Assembly (NCBI GenBank): GCA_002369155.1
Contig: DFEM01000009.1
Location: forward strand, 1 to 20,169
Source: Lachnospiraceae bacterium UBA3802
Lineage (GTDB): Bacteria > Bacillota > Clostridia > Lachnospirales > Lachnospiraceae
Length of the DNA stretch: 20,169 nucleotides
Direction of reading: 5' to 3'
A program made the position numbers and the translations under genes. Position 1 is the stretch's first letter. Each line of letters opens with the position of its first letter. The notes below the pieces were generated by a model. That model saw only the letters and a list, made by a program, of their open reading frames with translations, did no database searches and was not told where the DNA came from. Shown here piece after piece: positions 13,884-20,169 of this stretch.

Positions 13884-14762
13884 TTACTCAACATTGTTGT
13901 CTGTGTTTTCGCTCATGATTTCTGTCACATCAAGCATCATTCCGTTTTCGCCTGTAACATTGGGGAGTTCTCCGTTCCATTTCTCGATGGTTTTATCTTT
14001 AAGGATGTTATCTGTTAAAGATTCTTCGACAAGTCTGTTAGCTTCTGCTTCTGCATTTGCTGAGATAAGCTTTGCATCAGCTTCTGCCTTTGCCTGAGTG
14101 AGTTTAACAGTTGCATCAGCTTCTGCTTTTTCTACAGCGGTTTTGTTTTCAATCTGCTGTGTTTCATATGCCATCTGCGCCTGCTGTTTCTGAGCAATCT
14201 TGTCATTGTATTCTTCATCGAATGTAGCATTGTTGATTACTACTTTGTTAATCTTTACAACTTCCGAACCGTATTTTTCATTAAGTGAGTTCTGGATGTT
14301 TTCTTTTACCAAAGGCTCCAAGATATTACGGCTTGTAACATCGGTAGGTGTAAGAGTTTTGGATGAAGTTTTAAGAGCTGAAGCTACAAGGCTTTCGCTA
14401 ACAAGGTTGTTTTTGTAATTACTTACATTTGCATATATCCAAGAGCTCTTCTCTGCGTTAATCTGATATGTAACTGTGATTCCGGAGAAGAATACTTCGT
14501 TTCTTTCTGATGTTTCAGAGCTTATTGTTCCATCGAATGTAACGTCCTGCTGTTTGTTGTTTACTAAATTAATGCTCTGGATGAAAGGGATTTTAAAGTT
14601 TAATCCGCTTTGAACCACGTTACTTGAGATCTGACCGAATGTAGTTCTTACTCCTGTGTATCCTGTAGGAATAATCTTAACGGAATTAACGGCAACAATT
14701 ATTAACATAACCGCAACTACGATACCTACAATGTAAGAAACTTTGAATTTGAATTTTTTCAC
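13884..14762 (-). CDS. SPFH/prohibitin (band 7) domain membrane protein
   Basis: A 292-aa protein with an N-terminal membrane segment (~8-28, VSYIVGIVVAVMLIIVAVNSV). An SPFH domain follows (~30-190: IIPTGYTGVRTTFGQISSNVVQSGLNFKIPFIQSINLV...). Next is a long charged coiled coil rich in Ala and Glu (~195-255, AVEKAEADATVKLTQAKAEADAKL...) and a short tail. Prohibitin-type proteins form large rings that organise membrane domains or regulate membrane proteases. No protease or NfeD partner is adjacent. Translation probably starts at the GTG at 14760-14762, which has a perfect GGAAGGAG at the right spacing. An ATG ten codons earlier has only AAAGAG touching it. The gene is monocistronic and divergent from the SCP2 gene. 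Confidence 0.88.
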   Translation of the reverse strand: MKKFKFKVSYIVGIVVAVMLIIVAVNSVKIIPTGYTGVRTTFGQISSNVVQSGLNFKIPFIQSINLVNNKQQDVTFDGTISSETSERNEVFFSGITVTYQINAEKSSWIYANVSNYKNNLVSESLVASALKTSSKTLTPTDVTSRNILEPLVKENIQNSLNEKYGSEVVKINKVVINNATFDEEYNDKIAQKQQAQMAYETQQIENKTAVEKAEADATVKLTQAKAEADAKLISANAEAEANRLVEESLTDNILKDKTIEKWNGELPNVTGENGMMLDVTEIMSENTDNNVE

Positions 14763-14804
14763 TGTTTGCTCCTTCCGAGATGTTTTCTTCATCTCTTTGT
14801 TACA

Positions 14805-14833
14805 ATTATATATAAAGCGTTACACGAATAAAT
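14805..14833 (-). promoter_or_regulatory. Candidate promoter of the SPFH gene
   Basis: On the minus strand a -10 TATAAT (14805-14810) lies 17 nt from a poor -35 ATTTAT (14828-14833). Direct repeats GTTACA at 14799-14804 and 14819-14824 flank the -10 and may bind a regulator. A second TATAAT-rich element lies at about 14859-14868. Confidence 0.4.
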
Positions 14834-14919
14834 GATTATTGGCACGCAATTAAGATATTATAATTTGTCGCCTGAATAATCAAGGATTATTTTATTTTTC
14901 TCTCTGGAGGCAATCCGGT

Positions 14920-14948
14920 TTGATTTATTGAATCGGAAAGTATATAAT
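14920..14948 (+). promoter_or_regulatory. Promoter of the SCP2/XRE genes
   Basis: A -35 TTGATT (14920-14925), a 17-nt spacer and a perfect -10 TATAAT (14943-14948). The start would be near 14955, inside the palindrome 14941-14966. Confidence 0.75.
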
Positions 14949-14966
14949 TTCCTAGGAAATTATATA
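14941..14966. promoter_or_regulatory. Perfect 26-bp palindrome, candidate operator over the -10
   Basis: TATATAATTTCCT is followed directly by its exact reverse complement, centred on CCTAGG. It contains the -10 of the SCP2 promoter and the predicted start site. A dimeric repressor bound here would block transcription. The membrane-anchored XRE regulator encoded downstream is one candidate binder, an inference. Confidence 0.65.
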
Positions 14967-14999
14967 TTTCCAAATGGGTGAAAATAGGAGGAATTCAAA

Positions 15000-15320
15000 A
15001 TGACATTTAATGATTTGGTTGAAAAAGTAAGAAAAATGGCAGGTAAGGTAGATGCATCAGACAAACCTTTCCTTGCTGTTCAGATTAACATCACCGGAAA
15101 AGAAAGCGGAGTATTCTACGTAGAAGTTAAAGACGGCAGAATCAATGTAGAGCCTTACGAATACATTGACAGAAACTGCGCCTTTACCATCAGTTTGACA
15201 GATTTTAACAAACTCATAGACGGAAAACTTGATCCCATGCTTGCGTTTACAACAGGCAAACTTAAAGTAGAAGGTGACCTTGGCAAGGCACTTGAATTCT
15301 CCAAGATTATTAAAAAATAG
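15000..15320 (+). CDS. SCP2 sterol-binding-domain protein
   Basis: A 106-aa single-domain SCP2 protein. The sheet region GVFYVEVKDGRINVEPYEYIDRNCAFTISLTDFNKLIDGKLDPMLAFTTGKLKVEGDLGKALEF carries the family hallmarks (LxGKLDPMxAFxxGKLKVEGDLGKAL). SCP2 domains enclose a hydrophobic tunnel that binds lipids or acyl chains. In bacteria they occur as small free proteins of unclear role or joined to other domains. No signal peptide is present, so it is cytosolic. A strong AGGAGG lies 9 nt before the ATG. It is divergent from the SPFH membrane protein and followed 83 bp later by an XRE regulator, with no terminator between them. A link to membrane lipid state is plausible but unproven. Confidence 0.9.
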   Translation: MTFNDLVEKVRKMAGKVDASDKPFLAVQINITGKESGVFYVEVKDGRINVEPYEYIDRNCAFTISLTDFNKLIDGKLDPMLAFTTGKLKVEGDLGKALEFSKIIKK

Positions 15321-15403
15321 CTGAATGTTAACATGCATTGCTTGTGGCAACGGGGTATTTAATCCTAAGATTGAGCCATCAAATGATGCAGGAGGAAAAG
15401 CGA

Positions 15404-16054
15404 ATGCTTGGAGAAAACATTAAGACTTTAAGAAAACAAAAAGGATTTTCACAGGAGACACTTGCTCAACAATTAAATGTGGTAAGACAGACTGTTTCAA
15501 AATGGGAAAAAGGTATCTCGGTACCGGATGCGGAAATGCTTAATGCTTTATCGGAACTGTTTGAAGTACCCGTAAGCACACTTCTTGGAAGTAAGATTGA
15601 GGAACAACCGGCTGAAACGGATTCCAAAATGGATGAGATAGCCAAACAGCTTGCCATACTTAATGAGCAGCTTGCCAATCAGGCGGTTAGAAAGAGAAAG
15701 ACGGCAAAAAGAATAATAACATTTATTTTAATTGCCATAGCGGGTGCTATACTATTATTTTTCTTATATATGACTGCTTTGATTCTCTTTAGATATCATG
15801 TGGCTTCCAATACCAATTTCTATGTAACAGAGGTTCAATGCGAACTGAACGGCGAGACATATGGTTATGAGATTGTGTTTGATGATAATTATCAAATTCA
15901 CGAAGAGGGCGGTGATGCCTTTATAAGCAATCATATCGATACTTTAGGTATAAACGATGTGAATGTGTTGACGGCTCATATAGAAGATTACTTTGTGGAA
16001 CATGGCGGCACATGTACGATCATAAAAAATCGTGTTCCGTATGAAGAGCCTTAA
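15404..16054 (+). CDS. Membrane-anchored XRE-family transcriptional regulator
   Basis: A 216-aa protein. Residues ~4-60 are an XRE helix-turn-helix (IKTLRKQKGFSQETLAQQLNVVRQTVSKWEKGISVPDAEMLNALSELFEV). Residues ~75-100 form a short helix (MDEIAKQLAILNEQLANQ). One membrane segment follows at ~103-129 (IITFILIAIAGAILLFFLYMTALIL). The last ~85 residues (VTEVQCELNGETYGYEIVFDDNYQIHEEGG...) should lie outside the cell. This layout is common in Clostridia and suggests sensing outside coupled to DNA binding inside. The start is the ATG at 15404 after AGGAGG; the frame stays open 22 codons upstream without a ribosome binding site. It may bind the palindrome at the SCP2 promoter. Confidence 0.88.
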   Translation: MLGENIKTLRKQKGFSQETLAQQLNVVRQTVSKWEKGISVPDAEMLNALSELFEVPVSTLLGSKIEEQPAETDSKMDEIAKQLAILNEQLANQAVRKRKTAKRIITFILIAIAGAILLFFLYMTALILFRYHVASNTNFYVTEVQCELNGETYGYEIVFDDNYQIHEEGGDAFISNHIDTLGINDVNVLTAHIEDYFVEHGGTCTIIKNRVPYEEP

Positions 16055-16091
16055 TATTTGATTTTGAAACTAAATAATTACTTAAAGAAAG

Positions 16092-16131
16092 ATAACTCCC
16101 GACGCAAGCGTCTGGAGTTATTCTTTTATTT
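16092..16131 (+). terminator. Rho-independent terminator after the XRE gene (bidirectional)
   Basis: A stem of 8 bp plus 5 bp (16092-16105 with 16108-16121, one mismatch) with a tight AA-centred loop is followed by TTCTTTTATTT. On the other strand the tail is CTTTCTTTAAG, so it can also end the convergent HAD operon. Confidence 0.85.
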
Positions 16132-16779
16132 GGCGAAAAAACTTAATAATTCTTCTGGTTTATCTATGATGGTCTTCGCACCATACTCTTTTAATTGTTC
16201 TCTGCCTCTGAATCCCCATGAAACGGCTATGCAATCCATCTCGGAATTCTGAGCGGTCAAAAGATCTACGTTGGAATCTCCGATATATACGGAATCTTCT
16301 CTGTCAGTATCAAGACATCTTAATATCTCATCAACCATGTCTCTTTCAGGCTTAAGTGCAAACCCTTCGGTTTCTCCCATCGCCTTGTCAAAACAATCCG
16401 GAAAGTATTTCTTGGCAAGTATCTGAACCGCATAATCCACTTTATTTGAAACCACTGCGGTTTTAATACCTGCGGCCTTAATCTTTTTAATAACATCTAC
16501 AATTCCGTCATACGGTCTGGTACAGTCTTCGTTATGTTCTTTATAATATGCTGCCAAATCTTCAAATACAGCGTTTATGGTGGCTTCATCCGTGCCTTCC
16601 GGTGTGGATCTCTTGGCTGTGTTAAAGAGACCGTTTCCAACGATTTGGCATTCCTCTTCAACTGTTATTTCTCTGAGTCCGTTTTTTCTAAGTGCATAGT
16701 TGGTCGCATTGTTTAAATCTTCAATAGTATTCAATATGGTTCCGTCCATATCGAATATCGCAAGTTTATATTCTTTCAT
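16126..16779 (-). CDS. HAD-superfamily hydrolase, phosphoglycolate-phosphatase-like
   Basis: A 217-aa HAD phosphatase. Motif I is IFDMDGTIL (Asp10 nucleophile, Asp12 acid/base). A helical cap follows (residues ~17-85), then motif II VVSN (~110), motif III Lys in ALKPERD, and motif IV VYIGDSNVDLLTA. Cap type and length match the Gph/PGMB group, which removes phosphate from phosphoglycolate or sugar phosphates; the substrate cannot be fixed from sequence. The start is the ATG at 16777-16779; a TTG two codons earlier is part of the AGGATTGGAA ribosome binding region. It follows the nitroreductase by 8 bp and is the last gene of the operon that begins with the nuclease-helicase. Confidence 0.9.
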   Translation of the reverse strand: MKEYKLAIFDMDGTILNTIEDLNNATNYALRKNGLREITVEEECQIVGNGLFNTAKRSTPEGTDEATINAVFEDLAAYYKEHNEDCTRPYDGIVDVIKKIKAAGIKTAVVSNKVDYAVQILAKKYFPDCFDKAMGETEGFALKPERDMVDEILRCLDTDREDSVYIGDSNVDLLTAQNSEMDCIAVSWGFRGREQLKEYGAKTIIDKPEELLSFFAK

Positions 16780-16787
16780 TTCCAATC

Positions 16788-17450
16788 CTATCTGACTTTA
16801 TGTCCCGAAGCCGCTTCAAAATTATATTTTACAATGCCAAGATCAAGCTTGGTCATGGCTCCGCCCTTGGCTGTAATCTTTGCTTCGCCTTCTTCCAATG
16901 ATATCACAAATTTTTGCTGATTAATCGCAGTCGGTGCTTTAAGTGCTGCATCCACTCCTTCTTTAAACCAATCCGGTGCAGTATTCAAATCAGCCTTGCA
17001 AAGTTTTTCTAAGGGTTTATTCTTATGAACGTTACCCTGATTCTCACCATATCCAATGGCAATTACGCATACAAGTTTTTCATCCTTGGCAATCTTGGCT
17101 TTGCACTTTCTCTTACCGAATGTACCTGCTACCCAACATGTATTAAGACCCATCTGCTGAGCCTTAAGCACAATAGCCTCTCCGAAGTATCCTGCCGTCT
17201 CATCAAGATTAGCAATATTTTTCTTCCCGACAAGCGCAATATAATTGTTGGCATTCGTAAACTTACCGTAATGCGCCAGGAACACATCAAAGCATTCAGG
17301 ATCATTGCATATAAGCTGAATATTAAGACCGCTTTCCGCATTGCAGTTTTCTATGAATTCCTTTAATTCTGTTACTAGATTTTCATCTATCGGTATTGGT
17401 TTGTATTGGCGAACGGAGTGGCGTTCGGTGATTGCATTTCTAATGTCCAT
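16788..17450 (-). CDS. Nitroreductase-family protein (TM1586 type)
   Basis: A 220-aa flavoprotein of the nitroreductase superfamily. The N-terminal signature MDIRNAITERHSVRQYKPIPI carries the FMN-phosphate-binding RHSVRQY. Later segments YFGEAIVLKAQQMGLNTCWVAGTFGKRK and VCVIAIGYGENQG are characteristic of the TM1586-type putative nitroreductases, which hold two half-domains in one chain; the second half is APDWFKEGVDAALKAPTAINQQKFVISL. Members reduce nitro compounds, quinones or flavins with NAD(P)H; the physiological substrate is unknown. The AAAGGATTAG ribosome binding site lies in the last codons of the upstream helicase gene, and the ATG is 1 bp after its stop, so translation is coupled. 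Confidence 0.88.
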   Translation of the reverse strand: MDIRNAITERHSVRQYKPIPIDENLVTELKEFIENCNAESGLNIQLICNDPECFDVFLAHYGKFTNANNYIALVGKKNIANLDETAGYFGEAIVLKAQQMGLNTCWVAGTFGKRKCKAKIAKDEKLVCVIAIGYGENQGNVHKNKPLEKLCKADLNTAPDWFKEGVDAALKAPTAINQQKFVISLEEGEAKITAKGGAMTKLDLGIVKYNFEAASGHKVR

Positions 17451-17451
17451 T

Positions 17452-19335
17452 CTAATCCTTTCTTGTTTTTCGTTCTAAGCTTTTCTTTAAGTATTCTTGT
17501 AAATTCTTATCTATGCAATAAATGTAACATCCTTTCATTCCTCTGGACAAAAGTGTCCTATAGGTATTTTTTATAATTTCATCAGCTCGACGTTGAGCTT
17601 CTTCCGGGTTTAGTTTATAAAGTCCCTTTATGCCCTTTAATGACTGATCTGTCTTCGCCCTTCTTGTAAAGTCAGTAACTACTCTTCCATTTTCATAGCG
17701 AAGATCATCTCCTATTATTACTCCAACATAATCAAATTCCAATCCTTGCGATGTGTGAATACAACCCACTTCATTTATAGAAGTCTCACTTACTGCAAAT
17801 GGTTCACCATTACCTAAATTCCAACTCATTTCAAAATCACCAATTTTAATATCATGATAATCGGTGTTGTTTTGCTCTTTTTTGAACCATTCCCAACAAT
17901 ATCCCGCCAATATTCTTGAACTATTAGTATTCCTGTTTCTTTCTATTACAAGTTCTCTCATCTCAAAGGGAGAATCACAAATTCGAATATCATAATCAAT
18001 ACCTTCTAAATCATAATTTGCCGTATCCCTGATGTGCAAAACATTATCAAGCCATGCAAGGTAACCATCTGACCCGTTACATCTAAACTGCGATTGTAAT
18101 TCAAGATAATGTAATTCTGATCCTTCTTCTTTAGCCCATTTTTCAATTTCAGAAATAGACCCAATATCATCCATGGTCACTCTTTGACTTTCATCTATAA
18201 AGAAAACACTACAATATGCTGCCTTTATTATTTCCTTAATCTGGTTTTCTCCAAGGTTATGAAACATTCCTGATTTTTCATTCAAACGATGAGCTTCATC
18301 AACAAGCAAGGTATGAACCATGTTTTCTCCGGCTTCCGTATAATTCCCTGAGCCCTTAAAAAGATTATCAATACTACTCTTTTTCATCTGCCCTTTAAGT
18401 TTTTTTAGATATACTTGTCTTGGTGCACTGTTCTTAGAAACATATTGAACAAGTTGATCTTTCTTTGTCAATTCTGCCAAAAGATTAATTGCTATAACAG
18501 TTTTGCCTGTTCCCGGTCCGCCTTTAACAACAATTGTTCTTTTTTGGTAATCTTTTTGACATAATTCTGATAATCTTAATATTTCTTCATACGCCACCTT
18601 TTGTTCATCAATCATAATAAATTCACGATTGCCATTAAGCATTGAACCAATAGTATTCTGAAGACTTTTAGAAGGTCTTATTTTTCCTTTTTCTATGAAA
18701 TAAAGAACTTCTTTCTTATCCCCTTTAGTAATGGATTTCTTAATAAATAATCTAAGTTGATCAAGCTGTCCTTTGGTATAGGCCGGAGCCTCCTCTAAAT
18801 AATCCGAATACCACTTTGAATCCAACGGGTCGTTCGCATGACGAATATAATTATGTAGACATGCACAAGGATGTAGTAAGACCTTTTTGTCCTGTACAGA
18901 TGAGTTATAATCTTTAATTAATTGAGCATATGACCATGCCTGATATGAAGGATGCACTACTCTATGGTTACTTCCTCCCACGAATGTTTCTACTAACGCA
19001 TCAACACCGGGGACTTCAGTAATCCTGTCCCACTGTTTTAATTCAACTATAACAACATTAGGTTCAAGATTATTATCATATCCGGAAACGATAAAATCTA
19101 CCCTCTTGGATGTCTGAGGAATTGAATATTCTATAGCTACTCCTGCATCACAAGGAATATTGGGATCATTCATAACCTTATACATATAATTTAGCGAATT
19201 TTCCCATGAACGAAATTCTGCCTTTGGTGTATGTTTTCCCAATTTATTTAAAATATTTTCTTCAATTTCTATTGCTATCGAATCGCTCTCACAGCTTTTT
19301 AAAAAATCAGTTTTCAAACCATCATATACAATCAT
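17452..19335 (-). CDS. DUF2075-type helicase with N-terminal PD-(D/E)XK nuclease-like domain
   Basis: A 627-aa protein. Residues ~30-170 contain AIEYSIPQTSKRVDFIVSG and VVIVELKQW. This gives the E...D...ExK pattern (Glu69, Asp80, Glu98, Lys100) of PD-(D/E)XK nucleases. Residues ~265-615 form an SF1-like motor (DUF2075): Walker A GGPGTGKT (272-279), LLVDEAHRL (346-349 DEAH), FFIDESQR (381-385), QSQFRCNG, HTSQGLEFDYVGV (527-535) and NTYRTLLSRGMKG (592-599). The start is the ATG at 19333-19335 after GGTGAAGT; the open frame extends ten codons further to a GTG. Nuclease-helicase proteins of this kind often lie in defence loci (compare the staphylococcal single-protein nuclease-helicase Nhi), but the homology is not established here and a repair role is possible. 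It heads the operon with the nitroreductase and HAD genes. Confidence 0.85.
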   Translation of the reverse strand: MIVYDGLKTDFLKSCESDSIAIEIEENILNKLGKHTPKAEFRSWENSLNYMYKVMNDPNIPCDAGVAIEYSIPQTSKRVDFIVSGYDNNLEPNVVIVELKQWDRITEVPGVDALVETFVGGSNHRVVHPSYQAWSYAQLIKDYNSSVQDKKVLLHPCACLHNYIRHANDPLDSKWYSDYLEEAPAYTKGQLDQLRLFIKKSITKGDKKEVLYFIEKGKIRPSKSLQNTIGSMLNGNREFIMIDEQKVAYEEILRLSELCQKDYQKRTIVVKGGPGTGKTVIAINLLAELTKKDQLVQYVSKNSAPRQVYLKKLKGQMKKSSIDNLFKGSGNYTEAGENMVHTLLVDEAHRLNEKSGMFHNLGENQIKEIIKAAYCSVFFIDESQRVTMDDIGSISEIEKWAKEEGSELHYLELQSQFRCNGSDGYLAWLDNVLHIRDTANYDLEGIDYDIRICDSPFEMRELVIERNRNTNSSRILAGYCWEWFKKEQNNTDYHDIKIGDFEMSWNLGNGEPFAVSETSINEVGCIHTSQGLEFDYVGVIIGDDLRYENGRVVTDFTRRAKTDQSLKGIKGLYKLNPEEAQRRADEIIKNTYRTLLSRGMKGCYIYCIDKNLQEYLKKSLERKTRKD

Positions 19336-19372
19336 ATACTTCACCATCTGACATCCGTAATCCACTTACAAC

Positions 19373-19401
19373 ATTTTACCAAAAAACTTCTTCTTTTTAA
19401 A
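19373..19401 (-). promoter_or_regulatory. Candidate promoter of the nuclease-helicase operon
   Basis: On the minus strand a -35 TTTAAA (19396-19401), a 17-nt spacer and a -10 TAAAAT (19373-19378). It lies just past the terminator of the upstream gene. The leader would be about 31 nt. The -35 is only a fair match. Confidence 0.45.
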
Positions 19402-19403
19402 TC

Positions 19404-19440
19404 AAAAAAGCATCATCAGTTTTTTTCCAATGATGCTTTT
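19404..19440 (-). terminator. Rho-independent terminator of the zinc-ribbon protein gene
   Basis: An 11-bp stem (19406-19416 with 19430-19440), 13-nt loop, followed on the minus strand by a T6 run (19404-19409). It lies 5 bp after the stop of the right-edge gene. Confidence 0.85.
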
Positions 19441-19445
19441 GCCTT

Positions 19446-20169
19446 TTACTTTTTCTTCTCACTCATAAGTTTATTGATTGCTTCCTCCCATTCCTTTGCA
19501 GCATTGGGAAAACCAATAGGGAAAAGCAATCCGCCCAGGGGTCCGCCCTCATAAACTATTATTATGTTGGTCAATTTTCTTCTTACTTTCTTAATCTTTG
19601 AAACAGGTACCTCTGTGACCTTTCCCTTTTTGCTATTAAATACTATTTTATCCTCAAATAATTCCGTTCTTCCGGGTTTGGTTCCGCCTACCGGTATGGA
19701 TAAAATGCTTCCTTCCGATGGCGGCATTCCAACTTTTTGTCTTAACTTTTCTATCTCCTGGGTCTCATAGTTTAATGATCCCTGCTTAAATTCTTCCTTG
19801 AATCTTGATACATCAAATCCTTTATTCTCGCTCTGAGTTTCTTTTATTTCTTTTTTTGCAGCATTTTCTATGGCTTTTGCCACGATATAAGGCTTGTTGC
19901 AATGCGGACATACTGCTGCCTCTTTGTCGGGATCGACTTCTATATTCTTGTTGCAGCTTGTGCATTTTGCGATAACCGTTTTTGTCTTTGATTCTGTGTT
20001 TTCTCTTGCAATCGTTATATATTTTTTAATGTTGTATGCCAGATTTTGAATTGCATTCGGCTCGGTAAGAAGCTGAGCCTGTCTCTGGCTGAAGGCTCTG
20101 GGAAGATCATCAATATTGTCGCAAGCGAAGAAGAGCTGTTTGTCTTTGTCGTTCTCTCTTAATTTAAGG
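19446..20169 (-). CDS. Zinc-ribbon protein with C-terminal PH-like domain (partial, start beyond the right edge)
   Basis: The frame is open from the stop at 19446 to the right edge (241 codons) and has no credible start inside the window; the GTG near 19883 is internal. Reading from the edge: LKLRENDKDKQLFFACDNIDDLPRAFSQRQ, a helical stretch, then a four-cysteine zinc ribbon (CTSC at about 20020 and CPHC at about 19910, spaced by ~16 residues). Then comes a Lys/Glu-rich linker and a C-terminal domain ending TELFEDKIVFNSKKGKVTEVPVSKIKKVRRKLTNIIIVYEGG..., which resembles bacterial PH-like domains. No enzyme function is recognised. It appears cytosolic in the visible part and ends at its own terminator, separate from the nuclease-helicase operon. 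Confidence 0.75.
   Translation of the reverse strand, partial: LKLRENDKDKQLFFACDNIDDLPRAFSQRQAQLLTEPNAIQNLAYNIKKYITIARENTESKTKTVIAKCTSCNKNIEVDPDKEAAVCPHCNKPYIVAKAIENAAKKEIKETQSENKGFDVSRFKEEFKQGSLNYETQEIEKLRQKVGMPPSEGSILSIPVGGTKPGRTELFEDKIVFNSKKGKVTEVPVSKIKKVRRKLTNIIIVYEGGPLGGLLFPIGFPNAAKEWEEAINKLMSEKKK

Noticed and set aside
15338..15403. 22-codon N-terminal extension of the XRE regulator
   Set aside because: The ATG at 15404 has AGGAGG at good spacing and starts directly before the helix-turn-helix; the extension has none.
1..20169. Search for CRISPR repeats, insertion-sequence ends, tRNA and rRNA genes
   Set aside because: No regularly spaced repeats, transposase motifs, cloverleaf with CCA-type acceptor, or rRNA-like conserved stretches were found on either strand by eye.

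Overview
The window looks like a chromosomal stretch of a low-GC, Gram-positive anaerobe of the Clostridia, most probably a Lachnospiraceae member (Butyrivibrio/Pseudobutyrivibrio-like). This is inferred from strong AGGAGG-type ribosome binding sites, lipobox lipoproteins, a PcrA-type helicase with its Gram-positive C-terminal domain, an XRE regulator with a membrane anchor, and an Agr/LytTR-type two-component system. No rRNA, tRNA, CRISPR array or insertion sequence was recognised.

Left edge (1-1000, minus strand): a decayed P-loop ATPase with a broken Walker A motif, then a type II toxin-antitoxin pair (RelE/ParE-like toxin, Phd/YefM-like antitoxin). Its promoter overlaps repeated TGTATCA boxes, which fits antitoxin autorepression.

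Positions 1031-6540 (minus strand): seven genes separated by 1-59 bp, in transcription order: CrtI-like FAD oxidoreductase, TetR regulator, VOC-fold protein, large acidic lipoprotein, EamA transporter, small lipoprotein, GNAT acetyltransferase. A near-consensus promoter at 6589-6617 is bracketed by two palindromes that share half-sites, a typical layout for TetR autoregulation. A PcrA/UvrD helicase (6721-8877) lies upstream with its own terminator.

Positions 8893-11420: a 450-bp intergenic region, then a plus-strand LytTR response regulator and an AgrC-like GHKL histidine kinase. Two AGCGGTYA direct repeats, 21 bp apart, abut the -35 of their promoter, as expected for LytTR autoactivation. 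No AgrB, AgrD or other obvious peptide signal gene is present.

Positions 11427-13681 (minus strand): an operon of a lipoprotein whose C-terminal half resembles a transglutaminase-like domain without catalytic residues, a GNAT acetyltransferase, and an unrecognised 162-aa protein.

Positions 13884-16054: a divergent pair, an SPFH/prohibitin-type membrane protein (minus) and an SCP2-domain protein (plus). The SCP2 promoter contains a perfect 26-bp palindrome. It is followed by a membrane-anchored XRE regulator.

Positions 16126-19335 (minus strand): an operon starting with a DUF2075-type nuclease-helicase, translationally coupled to a TM1586-type nitroreductase and a HAD phosphatase. At the right edge is the 3' part of a zinc-ribbon protein. 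Several coding starts were moved inward from the longest open frame because the longer version began inside, or upstream of, the Shine-Dalgarno sequence.
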